44,242 nucleotides of DNA from Blautia sp. (GTDB lineage: Bacteria; Bacillota; Clostridia; Lachnospirales; Lachnospiraceae), in the NCBI GenBank assembly GCA_017475035.1, contig JAFVGK010000014.1, forward strand, positions 1 through 44,242, read 5' to 3'. The stretch's first letter is position 1. The number at the start of each line of letters is the position of its first letter. The notes beneath the pieces are model-generated. The model did no database searches. It was not told the DNA's origin and worked only from the letters and a program-made list of their open reading frames with translations. Positions 14,721 through 23,037 of this stretch are shown here, piece after piece. The position numbers were made by a program, and so were the translations under genes.

Positions 14721-15017
14721 TTAATCCAACAGAGTCAGATAGTTGGTGTTGACCCAGCCCCAGGTTCCATTATAATTTGCCCAGAAGTAAGTGTAGCCGG
14801 AACCGTCCGCCGTTCTCTTAACATCTACATAGAACCTGTTTCCCGGATAGATCTGCGCGATCTCATTGGAGTCATTCCAGGATGGCTGGCTGCGGAGCGC
14901 AAGATAGGTACCTGCTTTGACATTCGGCTCTGCGACATGAAGCTCGCCCTGCGGATATCCGTTGCCGCCTGTAACATTCTCAAGGTTGTTGTTGTCGATA
15001 TTCTTCATTTCACTCAT
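14721..15017 (-). CDS. double-glycine-leader SH3-like small secreted protein, tandem copy B
   Basis: A 98-residue protein with the same leader (LENVTGG, cut after residue 18) and SH3-like module as copy A; only three residues differ. Genes and ribosome sites are nearly identical in DNA as well, so the duplication is recent or kept alike by conversion. The start at 15017 follows GGAGG 8 nt upstream. It is upstream of copy A on the same strand. There is no clear terminator between them, and each copy has its own hairpin leader. No transporter, immunity or modification gene is adjacent; the next gene downstream is the permease-kinase. Confidence 0.8.
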   Translation of the reverse strand: MSEMKNIDNNNLENVTGGNGYPQGELHVAEPNVKAGTYLALRSQPSWNDSNEIAQIYPGNRFYVDVKRTADGSGYTYFWANYNGTWGWVNTNYLTLLD

Positions 15018-15085
15018 TGTTTTTTCCTCCATTTTTCTTTTTTATTCTCAGTATCTGTATTTTTCTGATTTGTTCTTTTTATTTA

Positions 15086-15111
15086 ATGTCTTGATGTTTT
15101 TCATCTGACAT
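15086..15111 (-). promoter_or_regulatory. conserved leader hairpin/operator of GG-leader gene B
   Basis: ATGTCAGATG-AAAAA-CATCAAGACAT in minus-strand sense, the counterpart of 14624-14648. A possible promoter (TTGTGG ... TATATA) lies about 20 nt upstream. Confidence 0.55.
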
Positions 15112-15217
15112 AGATATATACGAGAGAGGGATAGGGCATCCACAAAAAAAATAAAAAATCGCAAAATCGCAAAATATCGAAAAACAAGCAAAAAACAAAA
15201 GAACGAGTCGTTGTCAT

Positions 15218-15266
15218 AAAAGCATCGGCCCCGTCGCAGGTATTCCTGCAGCGGAGCCGATGCTTT
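15218..15266 (-). terminator. terminator of the hexuronate operon
   Basis: AAAGCATCGGC and GCCGATGCTTT pair on the minus strand 30 nt after the uxaB stop, with an inner CTGCAG/CTGC stem and TTTTATG following. Confidence 0.75.
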
Positions 15267-15295
15267 CCGGTCCGTCTCTATACGGACAGAATTAC

Positions 15296-16783
15296 TTACA
15301 GACAAGCCTTGTAAGCAGCGAGTGCGCCTTCCTTGCGGATCGTGCCGAGAATGTCAGTGACAGCGGCTTCAAAGCCTTCAATCCTGGTCAGATCCTGTCC
15401 CCACATCTCTTCGTTGGTCATAACGGCATGCACTAACGCTGCGTCATCATCCCCTTTATGAGCATTGTAGAACTCGAGTACATAGCGGTCATCGGATACC
15501 GTATAGGTATTGCCCTTCGGCCGGCGGCAGACGAGTCCCTGCTCGGTCAGCTCCTGAATATCGCTGGAGTAGAAAGCGATATAGGCTGCAAAGCTTGCGG
15601 TCAGGCATTTCGGAAGAGCCTTGTTTGTTTCCACATAATCCAGGAACGTCGGCATGTTGCGGGCACGCCATTTGGATGTAGAATTCAGGGAAATGCTCAT
15701 CAGCTCATGGTTGACGAACGGGTTATTGAAACGGTCCTGAACAGCCTCGGCAAATTCCGTCAGATCTTTTTTGTCCAGCGGAAGGGTCGGGATCACTTCA
15801 TCGTAGAGCATCTTGTTCATGAAGCCGCGGACAGTATCGTCATGCATGCAGTCACGTACAATGTCAAAGCCTGCCAGATATGCGCCAAGGACAAAGCCGG
15901 TATGTGCTCCGTTCAGAATGCGTACCTTTCTCTTCTTATATGGCGTAACATCCGGAACTACAATGACAGGTGTACCTGCTGCCTTGAAGGGCAGACGGTC
16001 CTCGAGGCCTTCAGGTCCTTCGATTACCCAGATGCCAAAGACTTCGCCGACATCCGTCAGAGGATCCGCGTAACCATTTTTCTCATCAAGCGCCTTTACT
16101 TCCTCAGGATCGCGGATACGTCCCGGTACGATACGGTCAACCAGTGTTGAACAGAAGACGTTTTCTTCGTTTACCCAGCGGCGGAAGTCATCGCTGAGCT
16201 TCCAGTCATCAATATACTGGTTTACGCATTTGAGAAGCTCTTTACCGTTGTTGTCGATCAGCTCGCAGCTGAGCATAATGATGCCCTTCTTGCCTGCGGA
16301 AAAACGTTCAAAGAGAACGCGGGTGAGCTTGGCCGGGAAGCTGGTCGGCGGAACCTGGTCAAAGGTGCTCTCATTGTCATGGACAATACCAGCTTCTGTG
16401 GTATTGGAAACAATGATTTCCAGATCATCGCTCTTCGCGAACTCCAGAACCTTGTCCCAGTCACCATAAGGATTCAGGCAGCGGCTTACGCAGGAGATGA
16501 CACGTTTGTCATCAACTTTTACGCCCTTTTCACTGCCGCGCAGATACAGGGTATACAGACCCTCCTGCTTATTGATCAGCTCTGCCAGGCCCGGCGCGAT
16601 CGGCTGTACCAGAACCACTTTTCCGTTATAGCCAACCTTTTCATTTGCAATATCAAAGAAATCGTCAACGAAGGCGCGAAGGAAATTTCCTTCGCCGAAC
16701 TGCATGACCTTCTCAACGCCATCCTTCTGGATAAATCCGTCATAACCGGACTGCTTCAACACTTCATAATTCAGCTGTTCCAT
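15296..16783 (-). CDS. uxaB: tagaturonate reductase (altronate oxidoreductase)
   Basis: A 495-residue NAD-dependent member of the polyol-specific long-chain dehydrogenase family. It reduces D-tagaturonate to D-altronate in galacturonate breakdown. The N-terminal block QFGEGNFLRAFVDDFFDIAN is characteristic of UxaB; IVSNTTEAGI and the KVRILNGAHT region (catalytic Lys, substrate pocket) follow. MEQL at 16783 was taken as the start because of GAAGGAG upstream; the frame runs open a further 64 codons through leader element L1. Last gene of the minus-strand hexuronate set. UxuB (fructuronate reductase) is a related family, but the neighbouring uxaA and uxaC favour UxaB. Confidence 0.9.
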   Translation of the reverse strand: MEQLNYEVLKQSGYDGFIQKDGVEKVMQFGEGNFLRAFVDDFFDIANEKVGYNGKVVLVQPIAPGLAELINKQEGLYTLYLRGSEKGVKVDDKRVISCVSRCLNPYGDWDKVLEFAKSDDLEIIVSNTTEAGIVHDNESTFDQVPPTSFPAKLTRVLFERFSAGKKGIIMLSCELIDNNGKELLKCVNQYIDDWKLSDDFRRWVNEENVFCSTLVDRIVPGRIRDPEEVKALDEKNGYADPLTDVGEVFGIWVIEGPEGLEDRLPFKAAGTPVIVVPDVTPYKKRKVRILNGAHTGFVLGAYLAGFDIVRDCMHDDTVRGFMNKMLYDEVIPTLPLDKKDLTEFAEAVQDRFNNPFVNHELMSISLNSTSKWRARNMPTFLDYVETNKALPKCLTASFAAYIAFYSSDIQELTEQGLVCRRPKGNTYTVSDDRYVLEFYNAHKGDDDAALVHAVMTNEEMWGQDLTRIEGFEAAVTDILGTIRKEGALAAYKACL

Positions 16784-16821
16784 AAAAAAACACTCCTTCA
16801 CGAAACCTTTCTTATCCTTGC

Positions 16822-16917
16822 TCCTCCCATAACGAAGTTTTGTACGTTGACTCAATGTCTTCGGATGATGATTTTGCCGCTTCGGCAGTTGGGCTGCCGA
16901 AGCAGCAAAATCAGTCT
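16822..16917 (-). repeat. leader element L1, copy B (upstream of uxaB)
   Basis: Full-length copy. In minus-strand sense it begins with a hairpin, GATTTTGCTGCTTCGGCAG / CTGCCGAAGCGGCAAAATC with a 5-nt loop. CATCCGAAGACATTGAGTCA and ACGTACAAAACTTCGTTATGG follow, then a GGAGGAG. It sits between kdgK and uxaB and could adjust uxaB expression. Confidence 0.75.
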
Positions 16918-16987
16918 CCTGTCCACGCGCGATGGTTAAAGAGGAAATTATGAAAGACTTATGGTATGCGCACAAATTTACTATATC

Positions 16988-18085
16988 TTATCTCTTAACT
17001 CTGGCGCCTGCGCCGCTCATGATAGCCTCGACCTCTGCCTTGCTGGCCATCGTGGTATCACCAGGTGTCGTCATTGCCAGCGCGCCATGGGCTGCGCCAT
17101 AGTTGACAGCCTTTTCCGGATCACCGGTAGCCATCAGGCCGTATACAAGACCGGAAGCAAAGGAATCACCGCCGCCGACACGGTCCATAATCTCCAGTCC
17201 CTGATAATCGCTTGCTTTATAGATCTCGCCGTCTGCCCAGCAGAGCGCGCTCCAGTCATTGACAGTAGCGGTCTTTACGGTACGAAGGGTGGTTGCTACG
17301 ACCTTAAAGTTCGGATAGGTCTTTGCGGCTTCGTTGATCATCTTCTTGTAGCCTTCCAGGTTGAGGCTCTTCAGATTCTCATCATTGCCTTCAATCGCAA
17401 AGCCAAGGCAGGCTGTAAAGTCTTCCTCATTGCCGATCATGACATCGACATACTGAGCGATTTCCTTATTGACGGCCTGTGCCTTCTCGATTCCGCCGAT
17501 GGCGCTCCACATGGACGGACGATAGTTCAGGTCATAGGATACGATCGTGCCGTACTTCTTTGCAGCCTTGATAGCAGCGATGACGGTCTCGCAGGACTGC
17601 TCGGAAAGAGCTGCATAGATGCCTCCGGTATGCATCCAGCGTACGCCGCACTCACCGAAGATATAGTCAAAATCAAAATCTTCCGGTCTGGCTTTGGAGA
17701 TGGCGGTATTCGCACGGTCAGAGCAGCCGATCGCGCCGCGGATGCCGAAGCCTCTCTCGGTGAAGTTCAGGCCGTTCCTGCAGGTTCTGCCCATGCCGTC
17801 TGTCTTCATCCACTTGATGAAACGGGTGTCTACGCCGCCCTGAAGGATAAAGTCTTCCATCAGCTTGCCGACTTCATTGTCCGCAAAAGCGGTCAGGACA
17901 GCCGTTCTCATGCCAAAGCATCTGCGAAGACCGCGTACAACATTGTACTCTCCGCCGCCTTCCCAGGCACGGAACTGTCTTGCAGTGCGGATTCTTCCCT
18001 CACCCGGATCCAGACGAAGCATTACTTCTCCTAAGCTCACTGCATCATATGCGCACTCATTTGCCGGTCTAAGATTTAATTCCAT
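16988..18085 (-). CDS. kdgK: 2-dehydro-3-deoxygluconate kinase (PfkB family)
   Basis: A 365-residue sugar kinase. SLGEVMLRLDPG is the first strand, GGGEYNVVRGLRRCFG the substrate-binding glycine motif, and RVGGGDSFASGLVYG the catalytic anion-hole motif with its Asp base. It phosphorylates KDG to KDPG between UxaA and Eda. Longer than some PfkB kinases because of an insert near TDGMGRTCRNGLNFTERGFG. The start at 18085 (MELNL) was preferred over 18094, which lies inside the GGGGGATG ribosome site. It is 175 nt after eda, a gap with an extended stem, so it may have separate control. Confidence 0.85.
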   Translation of the reverse strand: MELNLRPANECAYDAVSLGEVMLRLDPGEGRIRTARQFRAWEGGGEYNVVRGLRRCFGMRTAVLTAFADNEVGKLMEDFILQGGVDTRFIKWMKTDGMGRTCRNGLNFTERGFGIRGAIGCSDRANTAISKARPEDFDFDYIFGECGVRWMHTGGIYAALSEQSCETVIAAIKAAKKYGTIVSYDLNYRPSMWSAIGGIEKAQAVNKEIAQYVDVMIGNEEDFTACLGFAIEGNDENLKSLNLEGYKKMINEAAKTYPNFKVVATTLRTVKTATVNDWSALCWADGEIYKASDYQGLEIMDRVGGGDSFASGLVYGLMATGDPEKAVNYGAAHGALAMTTPGDTTMASKAEVEAIMSGAGARVKR

Positions 18086-18120
18086 GGTAATCATCCCCCT
18101 GATAAATTCGTAAACTGATA

Positions 18121-18211
18121 CTCGAGAACGTAATTATCTGCCGAAAAAACCGTTTCACGAATGAACGCATCCATCTTCCGGTCTGAACCGACAGTTAAGT
18201 GCATTCTCGAG
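18121..18211 (-). promoter_or_regulatory. structured gap between eda and kdgK
   Basis: CTCGAGAA (18121-18128) pairs with TTCTCGAG (18204-18211) and encloses a small CGGT-CTGA-ACCG hairpin (18179-18190). It may be an mRNA structure setting the eda/kdgK ratio. No -10/-35 pair is convincing. Confidence 0.4.
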
Positions 18212-18260
18212 TGTATCTATGATTCTGGCATCAAAACCTGTATCGTTTTTATCTGAGAAA

Positions 18261-18899
18261 TCAGCCTCTGATTTCCTTCACGATTGCCGCTGCCTCAGCT
18301 ACCATTTCCTGAATCTTGTCAAATTCGCCTGCCTTTACAAGGTCGTTCTTGACCATCCAGCTGCCGCCGCAGGCTACGATGCGGTTGTATGCAAGATAAT
18401 CCCTGACATTCTTTGCGCTGATGCCGCCGGTGGGCATGAAGGAAACATTGACATACGGGGCAGCGATCGCTTTGATCATAGCCAGGCCGCCTGCAGGCTC
18501 AGCCGGGAAGAACTTCACGGTGTCAAGGCCAAGGCCCAGAGCGGCCTCAATTTCGGTCGGGGTCTGTACGCCAGGGGTGATCGGCATATTCTTGCTCTGG
18601 CAATGACGGACAACATCCGGATTTAAGCCGGGGCTTACGATGAATTTCGCACCTGCCGCGATCGCACGGTCTGCCTGCTCAACGGTAAGGACTGTTCCTG
18701 CGCCGACCAGCATATCCGGGAACTCCTGGCTCATGATGCGGATCGTCTCTTCTGCTGCCGCTGTACGGAATGTCACCTCTGCACAGGGAAGACCGCCCTC
18801 GCAGAGAGCCTTGCCCAGAGCTTTTGCGTCCTTTGCATCGTCAAGAACGACTACCGGAATGATACCAATCTTACGGAACTGCTCAATAATGTTGCTCAT
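18261..18899 (-). CDS. eda: KDPG/KHG aldolase
   Basis: A 212-residue class I aldolase that splits 2-keto-3-deoxy-6-phosphogluconate to pyruvate and glyceraldehyde 3-phosphate. AEVTFRT carries the catalytic Glu and Arg, GAGTVLTVEQ and IVSPGLN the central barrel strands, and DTVKFFPAE the Schiff-base Lys. The length is normal for the family. Its ATG overlaps the end of kdgF by 4 nt (ATGA), showing translational coupling; GGGAGGA precedes it. Confidence 0.92.
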   Translation of the reverse strand: MSNIIEQFRKIGIIPVVVLDDAKDAKALGKALCEGGLPCAEVTFRTAAAEETIRIMSQEFPDMLVGAGTVLTVEQADRAIAAGAKFIVSPGLNPDVVRHCQSKNMPITPGVQTPTEIEAALGLGLDTVKFFPAEPAGGLAMIKAIAAPYVNVSFMPTGGISAKNVRDYLAYNRIVACGGSWMVKNDLVKAGEFDKIQEMVAEAAAIVKEIRG

Positions 18900-19219
18900 G
18901 ATAAAAAATCCTCCCTTTTTGGTGTAAATACGTCCACAAGCTTGCCCGCCTCTAAGCAGGTTACGCCGTGAACTACATTTGGTGGCATAAGAACGCTGTC
19001 GCCCTTATTAACAATTTTGGTTTCATCGCCGATGGTAAAGGAAAAGCTTCCTTCGGCAATGTAAGTGACCTGCTCATGTCTATGGCTGTGGAAATTTCCC
19101 TTTGCGCCTTTCTCAAAGGTAATCTCGCACATCATCACCTGGTCTGAGTAGGACAGTATTTTTCTGGAAACCCCGGGCTCGCAAGGAGTCGGAGCAGCAT
19201 CTTTATTATATACAAACAT
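18896..19219 (-). CDS. kdgF: KdgF-like cupin
   Basis: A 107-residue single-domain cupin with the metal site HSHRHEQVTYIAEG (motif 1: His, His, Glu) and a distal His in PPNVVHGV (motif 2). Length, motifs and placement in a uronate operon match KdgF, which speeds linearisation of cyclic unsaturated or keto-uronates. The EC step is inferred, as small cupins are easily misassigned. Coupled to eda by a 4-nt overlap. Confidence 0.75.
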   Translation of the reverse strand: MFVYNKDAAPTPCEPGVSRKILSYSDQVMMCEITFEKGAKGNFHSHRHEQVTYIAEGSFSFTIGDETKIVNKGDSVLMPPNVVHGVTCLEAGKLVDVFTPKREDFLS

Positions 19220-19278
19220 GATGACTTCCTCTGGCTGTCTTATAGCACGCGCACGAATTTACCATATCTCTTTCAGTA

Positions 19279-20757
19279 TTAAAGTACTACGCCGTCTTTA
19301 AAAATGGAGATATCTCTGTAGCCCTTCTGTTCTGTTTTGGTCTTCTTTCCGCTTGCAACCTCGATGACGAAGTCCAGAAGGCGGTCGCCTGCCGCGTCGA
19401 GAGGTTCTCCTTCGGCGACTGTTCCGGCGTTGAAATCAATCCAGCCCCCCTTCTTTTCAAAGAGCGGAGTGTTGGTGGAAATCTTGACTGTCGGAGCCGG
19501 CGCTCCAAACGGGGTGCCGCGGCCTGTGGTGAAGAGGATCATATGGCAGCCGGCGGCTGTCAGATCCGTGCAGGATACCAGATCATTTCCGGGACCTGAC
19601 AGAAGGTTAAGGCCTTTCGTATGGATCGGATCCGCATAACCAAGGACATCACAGATCTGCGCGCTGCCGCCTTTCTGTACGCAGCCGCATGACTTGTCTT
19701 CCAATGTGGTAATTCCGCCTGCTTTGTTTCCCGGGCTCGGGTTCTCGTAGACAACCTGTCCGTGAGCGGTAAAGTAGCTCTTGAAATCATTGACCATCTT
19801 GACCGCTTTATCAAAGACGGCTTCATCCTTGCAGCGATTGAACAGGATCTTTTCCGCGCCGAACATCTCCGGAACCTCTGTCAGCACCGTAGTGCCTCCG
19901 AGGGCAATCAGCCTGTCGGAAAAACGGCCGACAGTCGGATTTGCGGTGATGCCGCTCAAACCGTCGGAACCGCCGCACTTCATTCCTACGATCAGCTCGC
20001 TTGCCGGAATCGGCTCCCTTTTAAACTGCGCGGCATACGCGGCCAGCTCTGCGAGAAGACTGCTGCCTGCTTCGATCTCATCCGGGACCTCCTGGCATAC
20101 CAGGAATTTTACCCGTTCCGGATCATATTCGCCCAGTTCCTGCTTGAACTGCTCCTGGGTCAGGTTTTCGCAGCCGAGAGAGAGAACCAGGACGGCGCCC
20201 GCATTGGGATGCCGGACCAGATCCGCCAGAACCTTTCTGGTCTGCGCATGATCATCGCCCATCTGGCTGCAGCCAAATGGATGGGAGAAGGTATAAATGC
20301 CTTCCACGCTGCCGGCAGCCAGATGCTGATTTTCACGAACCAGCTGCTGCGCGATCGAATTGACACAGCCTACCGTAGGGATAATCCACACTTCATTGCG
20401 GATCGCGGCGCGGCCGTCCTTCCTGCGGAAGCCCTGGAAGGTTCTGTCCGGAACCTTGGGAAGCTCGAACACCTGGTGGTCATATACATACTCCCCGCCC
20501 TCGGAGAGTCCCGTTTTGACATTGTGGGTATGAACCCAGCTGCCCGGCTTGATATCTTCTTTTGCAATACCGATCACATTGCCGTATTTTACCACCTCAC
20601 CGCCTGCGGGAATCTCAGCCAGGGCAATTTTATGCCCTCTGGTGATCTCCTGCGCGGCTGTCACCTCGCAGCCGCCGACGCTAAGGGCTGTACCCGCCGG
20701 CAATGTCTCAAGGGCGACCGCCACATTGTCTCTGGGATGGATCTGAATCAGCTTCAT
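19279..20757 (-). CDS. uxaA: altronate dehydratase
   Basis: 492 residues. An N-terminal SAF domain (~1-95, with GHKIALAEIPAGGEVVKYG) is followed by the large UxaA/GarD C-terminal domain (GFRRKDGRAAIRNEVWIIPT, HPFGCSQMGDD, GMKCGGSDGLSGITANP). It dehydrates D-altronate to 2-keto-3-deoxygluconate using iron. Two adjacent ATGs follow GGAGGG; the second gives better spacing. It lies 24 nt after uxaC in the same operon. The related galactarate dehydratase is unlikely given uxaB and uxaC. Confidence 0.9.
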   Translation of the reverse strand: MKLIQIHPRDNVAVALETLPAGTALSVGGCEVTAAQEITRGHKIALAEIPAGGEVVKYGNVIGIAKEDIKPGSWVHTHNVKTGLSEGGEYVYDHQVFELPKVPDRTFQGFRRKDGRAAIRNEVWIIPTVGCVNSIAQQLVRENQHLAAGSVEGIYTFSHPFGCSQMGDDHAQTRKVLADLVRHPNAGAVLVLSLGCENLTQEQFKQELGEYDPERVKFLVCQEVPDEIEAGSSLLAELAAYAAQFKREPIPASELIVGMKCGGSDGLSGITANPTVGRFSDRLIALGGTTVLTEVPEMFGAEKILFNRCKDEAVFDKAVKMVNDFKSYFTAHGQVVYENPSPGNKAGGITTLEDKSCGCVQKGGSAQICDVLGYADPIHTKGLNLLSGPGNDLVSCTDLTAAGCHMILFTTGRGTPFGAPAPTVKISTNTPLFEKKGGWIDFNAGTVAEGEPLDAAGDRLLDFVIEVASGKKTKTEQKGYRDISIFKDGVVL

Positions 20758-20781
20758 CATTTTCCCTCCGATACGAAATAA

Positions 20782-22215
20782 TTACAGGCCAAAATATCTC
20801 TTTGCGTTATAGTAGCTGATGCCTTCGACGATGCGGCACAGCGCTTCTTCATCGTTGGGATACTCGCCGTTTTCCACCCATTTGCCGACCATATTGCACA
20901 TAATGCGGCGGAAGTAGTCGTGGCGGGTATAGGAAAGGAAGGAACGGGAGTCTGTCAGCATGCCGATGAAGTTGCCCAGCACGCCCAGATTTGCCAGAGA
21001 GCGCATCTGATCTTCCATGCCGCTCTTTGTATCGTTGAACCACCATGCCGGTCCCTGCTGGATCTTTCCCGGAACCTCGTCGGACTGGAAGGCGCCGAGG
21101 ATCGTGCCGATCTGCTCGTTGTCAGCAGGATTTAAGGAGAAGAGGACAATCTTCGGAAGCTCACCCGTCTTTTCGAGTTCGCTCATAAACGCCGCGATAT
21201 TGCCTCCGCAGGTATTCTGCGCGATCATGTCAAAGCCGGTATCAGGGCCTTCCTTTGCGAACATGCGCTCATTGACATTGCGCAGGCAGGAGTAATGGAT
21301 CTCCATCACGATATCATATTTATGATACGCTCTGCCAAGGGTAAGCATCAGGGCTGTCTGGAACTTTTCCGCTTCCTCTACGGTAAGGGTCTCGCCGCGC
21401 ATCGCCTTCTGGAAGGCTGCGTCGACCTCCTCCATAGGAGCCGGACGGAACATTACATAATCAATGCCATGATCGGAAGCGACGCAACCATGGTCTTTAA
21501 AGAAGCGGATCCTCTCTTCGATCGCGTCCAGAACCTCCTGCGCATGGGCAAAGCCCGTCTTGCCGACGCATGCGGCAAGCTTTTCTATATATTCTTTCCA
21601 GCCTGCTTTGGTAATATTGATGGCCTTGTCCGGGCGGAAGGAAGGACGGACCATTGTGGTGAAGCTTTCATCCGCGGCGAGCTTTTCGTGCCATTCCAGC
21701 GTGTCCACCGGATCATCCGTGGTACCGATGTAGGCTACGTTAGACTGACGGATCAATCCTCTGACGGAGCAGTCCGGATCATGCTGCAGCTTGTCATTGC
21801 ACTGATCCCAGATCTGCTTTGCGGTCTTCTTTCCCAGCGGGACCGTAACGCCGAAATATTTGCGCAGCTCAAGATTGCACCAATGATACATCGGATTTCC
21901 GATACACAGCTCCAGTGCCTCGGCAAACTTCTCAAAACGTCCGAAAGGATCCGCTGTCCCGGTGACAGACTCTTCGGAAACGCCGTTGGAACGCATAATT
22001 CTCCATTTGTAATGATCTCCGAAGTAAGAGCCGTCCGGATTCTTCCCGCCAAGCCAGACTTCACCGATATCGTTGAATCTGCGGTCCTCATAGATCTCCT
22101 GCGGATTCAGATGGCAATGGTAGTCAATCAGGGGTAAGTTCTCAGCGTAGTCATGAAAAAGATGCTTTGCGGTCTCGGTTTCCAGCACAAAATCCTTGTC
22201 CATAAATGCTTTCAT
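20782..22215 (-). CDS. uxaC: glucuronate/galacturonate isomerase
   Basis: A 477-residue UxaC of the amidohydrolase-like superfamily. LIDYHCHLNPQEI holds the HxH metal motif, and PSFRPDKAINI, MEIHYSCLRN and TDSRSFLSYTRHDYFRR are UxaC hallmarks. It converts D-galacturonate to D-tagaturonate and D-glucuronate to D-fructuronate. First gene of the minus-strand operon. AAGGAGG lies 11 nt upstream. Transcription probably starts at the promoter 22745-22772, leaving an unusually long leader of about 520 nt that carries palindromic repeats. Confidence 0.93.
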   Translation of the reverse strand: MKAFMDKDFVLETETAKHLFHDYAENLPLIDYHCHLNPQEIYEDRRFNDIGEVWLGGKNPDGSYFGDHYKWRIMRSNGVSEESVTGTADPFGRFEKFAEALELCIGNPMYHWCNLELRKYFGVTVPLGKKTAKQIWDQCNDKLQHDPDCSVRGLIRQSNVAYIGTTDDPVDTLEWHEKLAADESFTTMVRPSFRPDKAINITKAGWKEYIEKLAACVGKTGFAHAQEVLDAIEERIRFFKDHGCVASDHGIDYVMFRPAPMEEVDAAFQKAMRGETLTVEEAEKFQTALMLTLGRAYHKYDIVMEIHYSCLRNVNERMFAKEGPDTGFDMIAQNTCGGNIAAFMSELEKTGELPKIVLFSLNPADNEQIGTILGAFQSDEVPGKIQQGPAWWFNDTKSGMEDQMRSLANLGVLGNFIGMLTDSRSFLSYTRHDYFRRIMCNMVGKWVENGEYPNDEEALCRIVEGISYYNAKRYFGL

Positions 22216-22337
22216 TTCAGATCAGTTCCTCCTTATCCTCTTTTATAATCTTATGATTGCATCGACAAAAGCCTGATTCTACGGATCGCTTCGCAGCGGA
22301 GCTGCTCTCGCGATCCTACAGCCACTCGGAATCCGCT

Positions 22338-22387
22338 CATTTTGCACAGAAAGATTTGCAAAAGTCAAGTATAAATAGTGCAAAATG
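22338..22387. repeat. inverted repeat in the uxaC leader
   Basis: CATTTTGCAC (22338-22347) and GTGCAAAATG (22378-22387) are perfect complements, 30 nt apart. TGCACAA-type words recur near 22780, 22805, 22855 and 22942, so this could be another regulator's site or an mRNA stem. Confidence 0.5.
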
Positions 22388-22420
22388 GCTGCTTCCTCGT
22401 GTCTGTGGGCGACCCAATCT

Positions 22421-22452
22421 CATGCAAAAATGAGCGAGCTCATTTTTGCATG
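22421..22452. repeat. palindromic intergenic repeat (P family), copy 1
   Basis: CATGCAAAAATGAGC and GCTCATTTTTGCATG are perfect 15-bp arms with a 2-nt loop, followed by ACCTTTTGTCGCCTGA. It matches the hairpin at 33965-34012 (then ACCTTTTGTTGTCTGA), so it belongs to a dispersed family. Confidence 0.7.
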
Positions 22453-22744
22453 ACCTTTTGTCGCCTGAATCATAATCTTATTTACATTTCATCAAAATCA
22501 ACCCGATGCTGTGAACCGCCTCGCAGCCCTTCCGGCAGATCAGGATGCAGCTGTTTCTGTCACCGCGCCACGGTGCAGGCCTTTTTGTCCGGTTCTTTTT
22601 ATTGTATTTTCTGGTTCTTTTTTACTGCATTTCCTACTTATAATTTGATACTTTTTCCTACGTTATGTCAAGTCTTTTTTCTTTTGTTCTGTAAAGAATT
22701 TCAAATCCGCAGACTTAGTCTTTATCCTGATAATCTATTTTTAT

Positions 22745-22772
22745 ATTATACAACTTGTATACTAGGATGCAA
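22745..22772 (-). promoter_or_regulatory. uxaC operon promoter with operator in the spacer
   Basis: On the minus strand TTGCAT (22767-22772), 16 nt, TATAAT (22745-22750). The spacer contains CTAGTATACAAG (22754-22765), a near copy of the palindrome at 22883. Binding there would block the promoter, as expected for a GntR-type hexuronate repressor. Confidence 0.7.
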
Positions 22773-22882
22773 GACCCAATATTGCACAATTTTTCACGTC
22801 TGTTTTTGTGCATCCTGTGGGATTGAGCAAAGCTTTTGATACTTTTTGTGAAAACTGCACAATTTTGAAGTTGTTTTTTTTG

Positions 22883-22923
22883 CTAGTATACTAGTGGACA
22901 AACAATTTGATCCGTGATACAGT
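22883..22923 (+). promoter_or_regulatory. dctPQM promoter with palindromic operator
   Basis: A perfect palindrome CTAGTATACTAG (22883-22894) abuts a -35-like TGGACA (22895-22900); 17 nt later is TACAGT (22918-22923). The sequence suits GntR/FCD regulators (compare the GTATAC core of ExuR/UxuR sites). The likely binder is the gntR product at 26358. Confidence 0.65.
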
Positions 22924-23037
22924 ATCAATTGCCAGTGAATCGCACATAATTGTGCATTCATCTGACAAAGAGTACTGTTTCCATTCTTTTCTGCACAGAT
23001 GATCTGATGCAGAGCATTTTTAACAAGGAGGATTTCC

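Noticed and set aside
14258-15017. Lanthipeptide or cysteine-rich RiPP precursor pair
   Set aside because: The GG leader is present, but the core is about 80 residues, has no Cys, looks folded and SH3-like, and no modification enzyme is nearby.
15048-15305. 85-codon minus-strand frame between uxaB and GG-leader gene B
   Set aside because: It spans the operon terminator and AT-rich leader and is a chance frame.
16784-16975. 64 extra N-terminal codons of uxaB
   Set aside because: These codons lie in leader element L1; the conserved UxaB start is MEQL at 16783 behind GAAGGAG.
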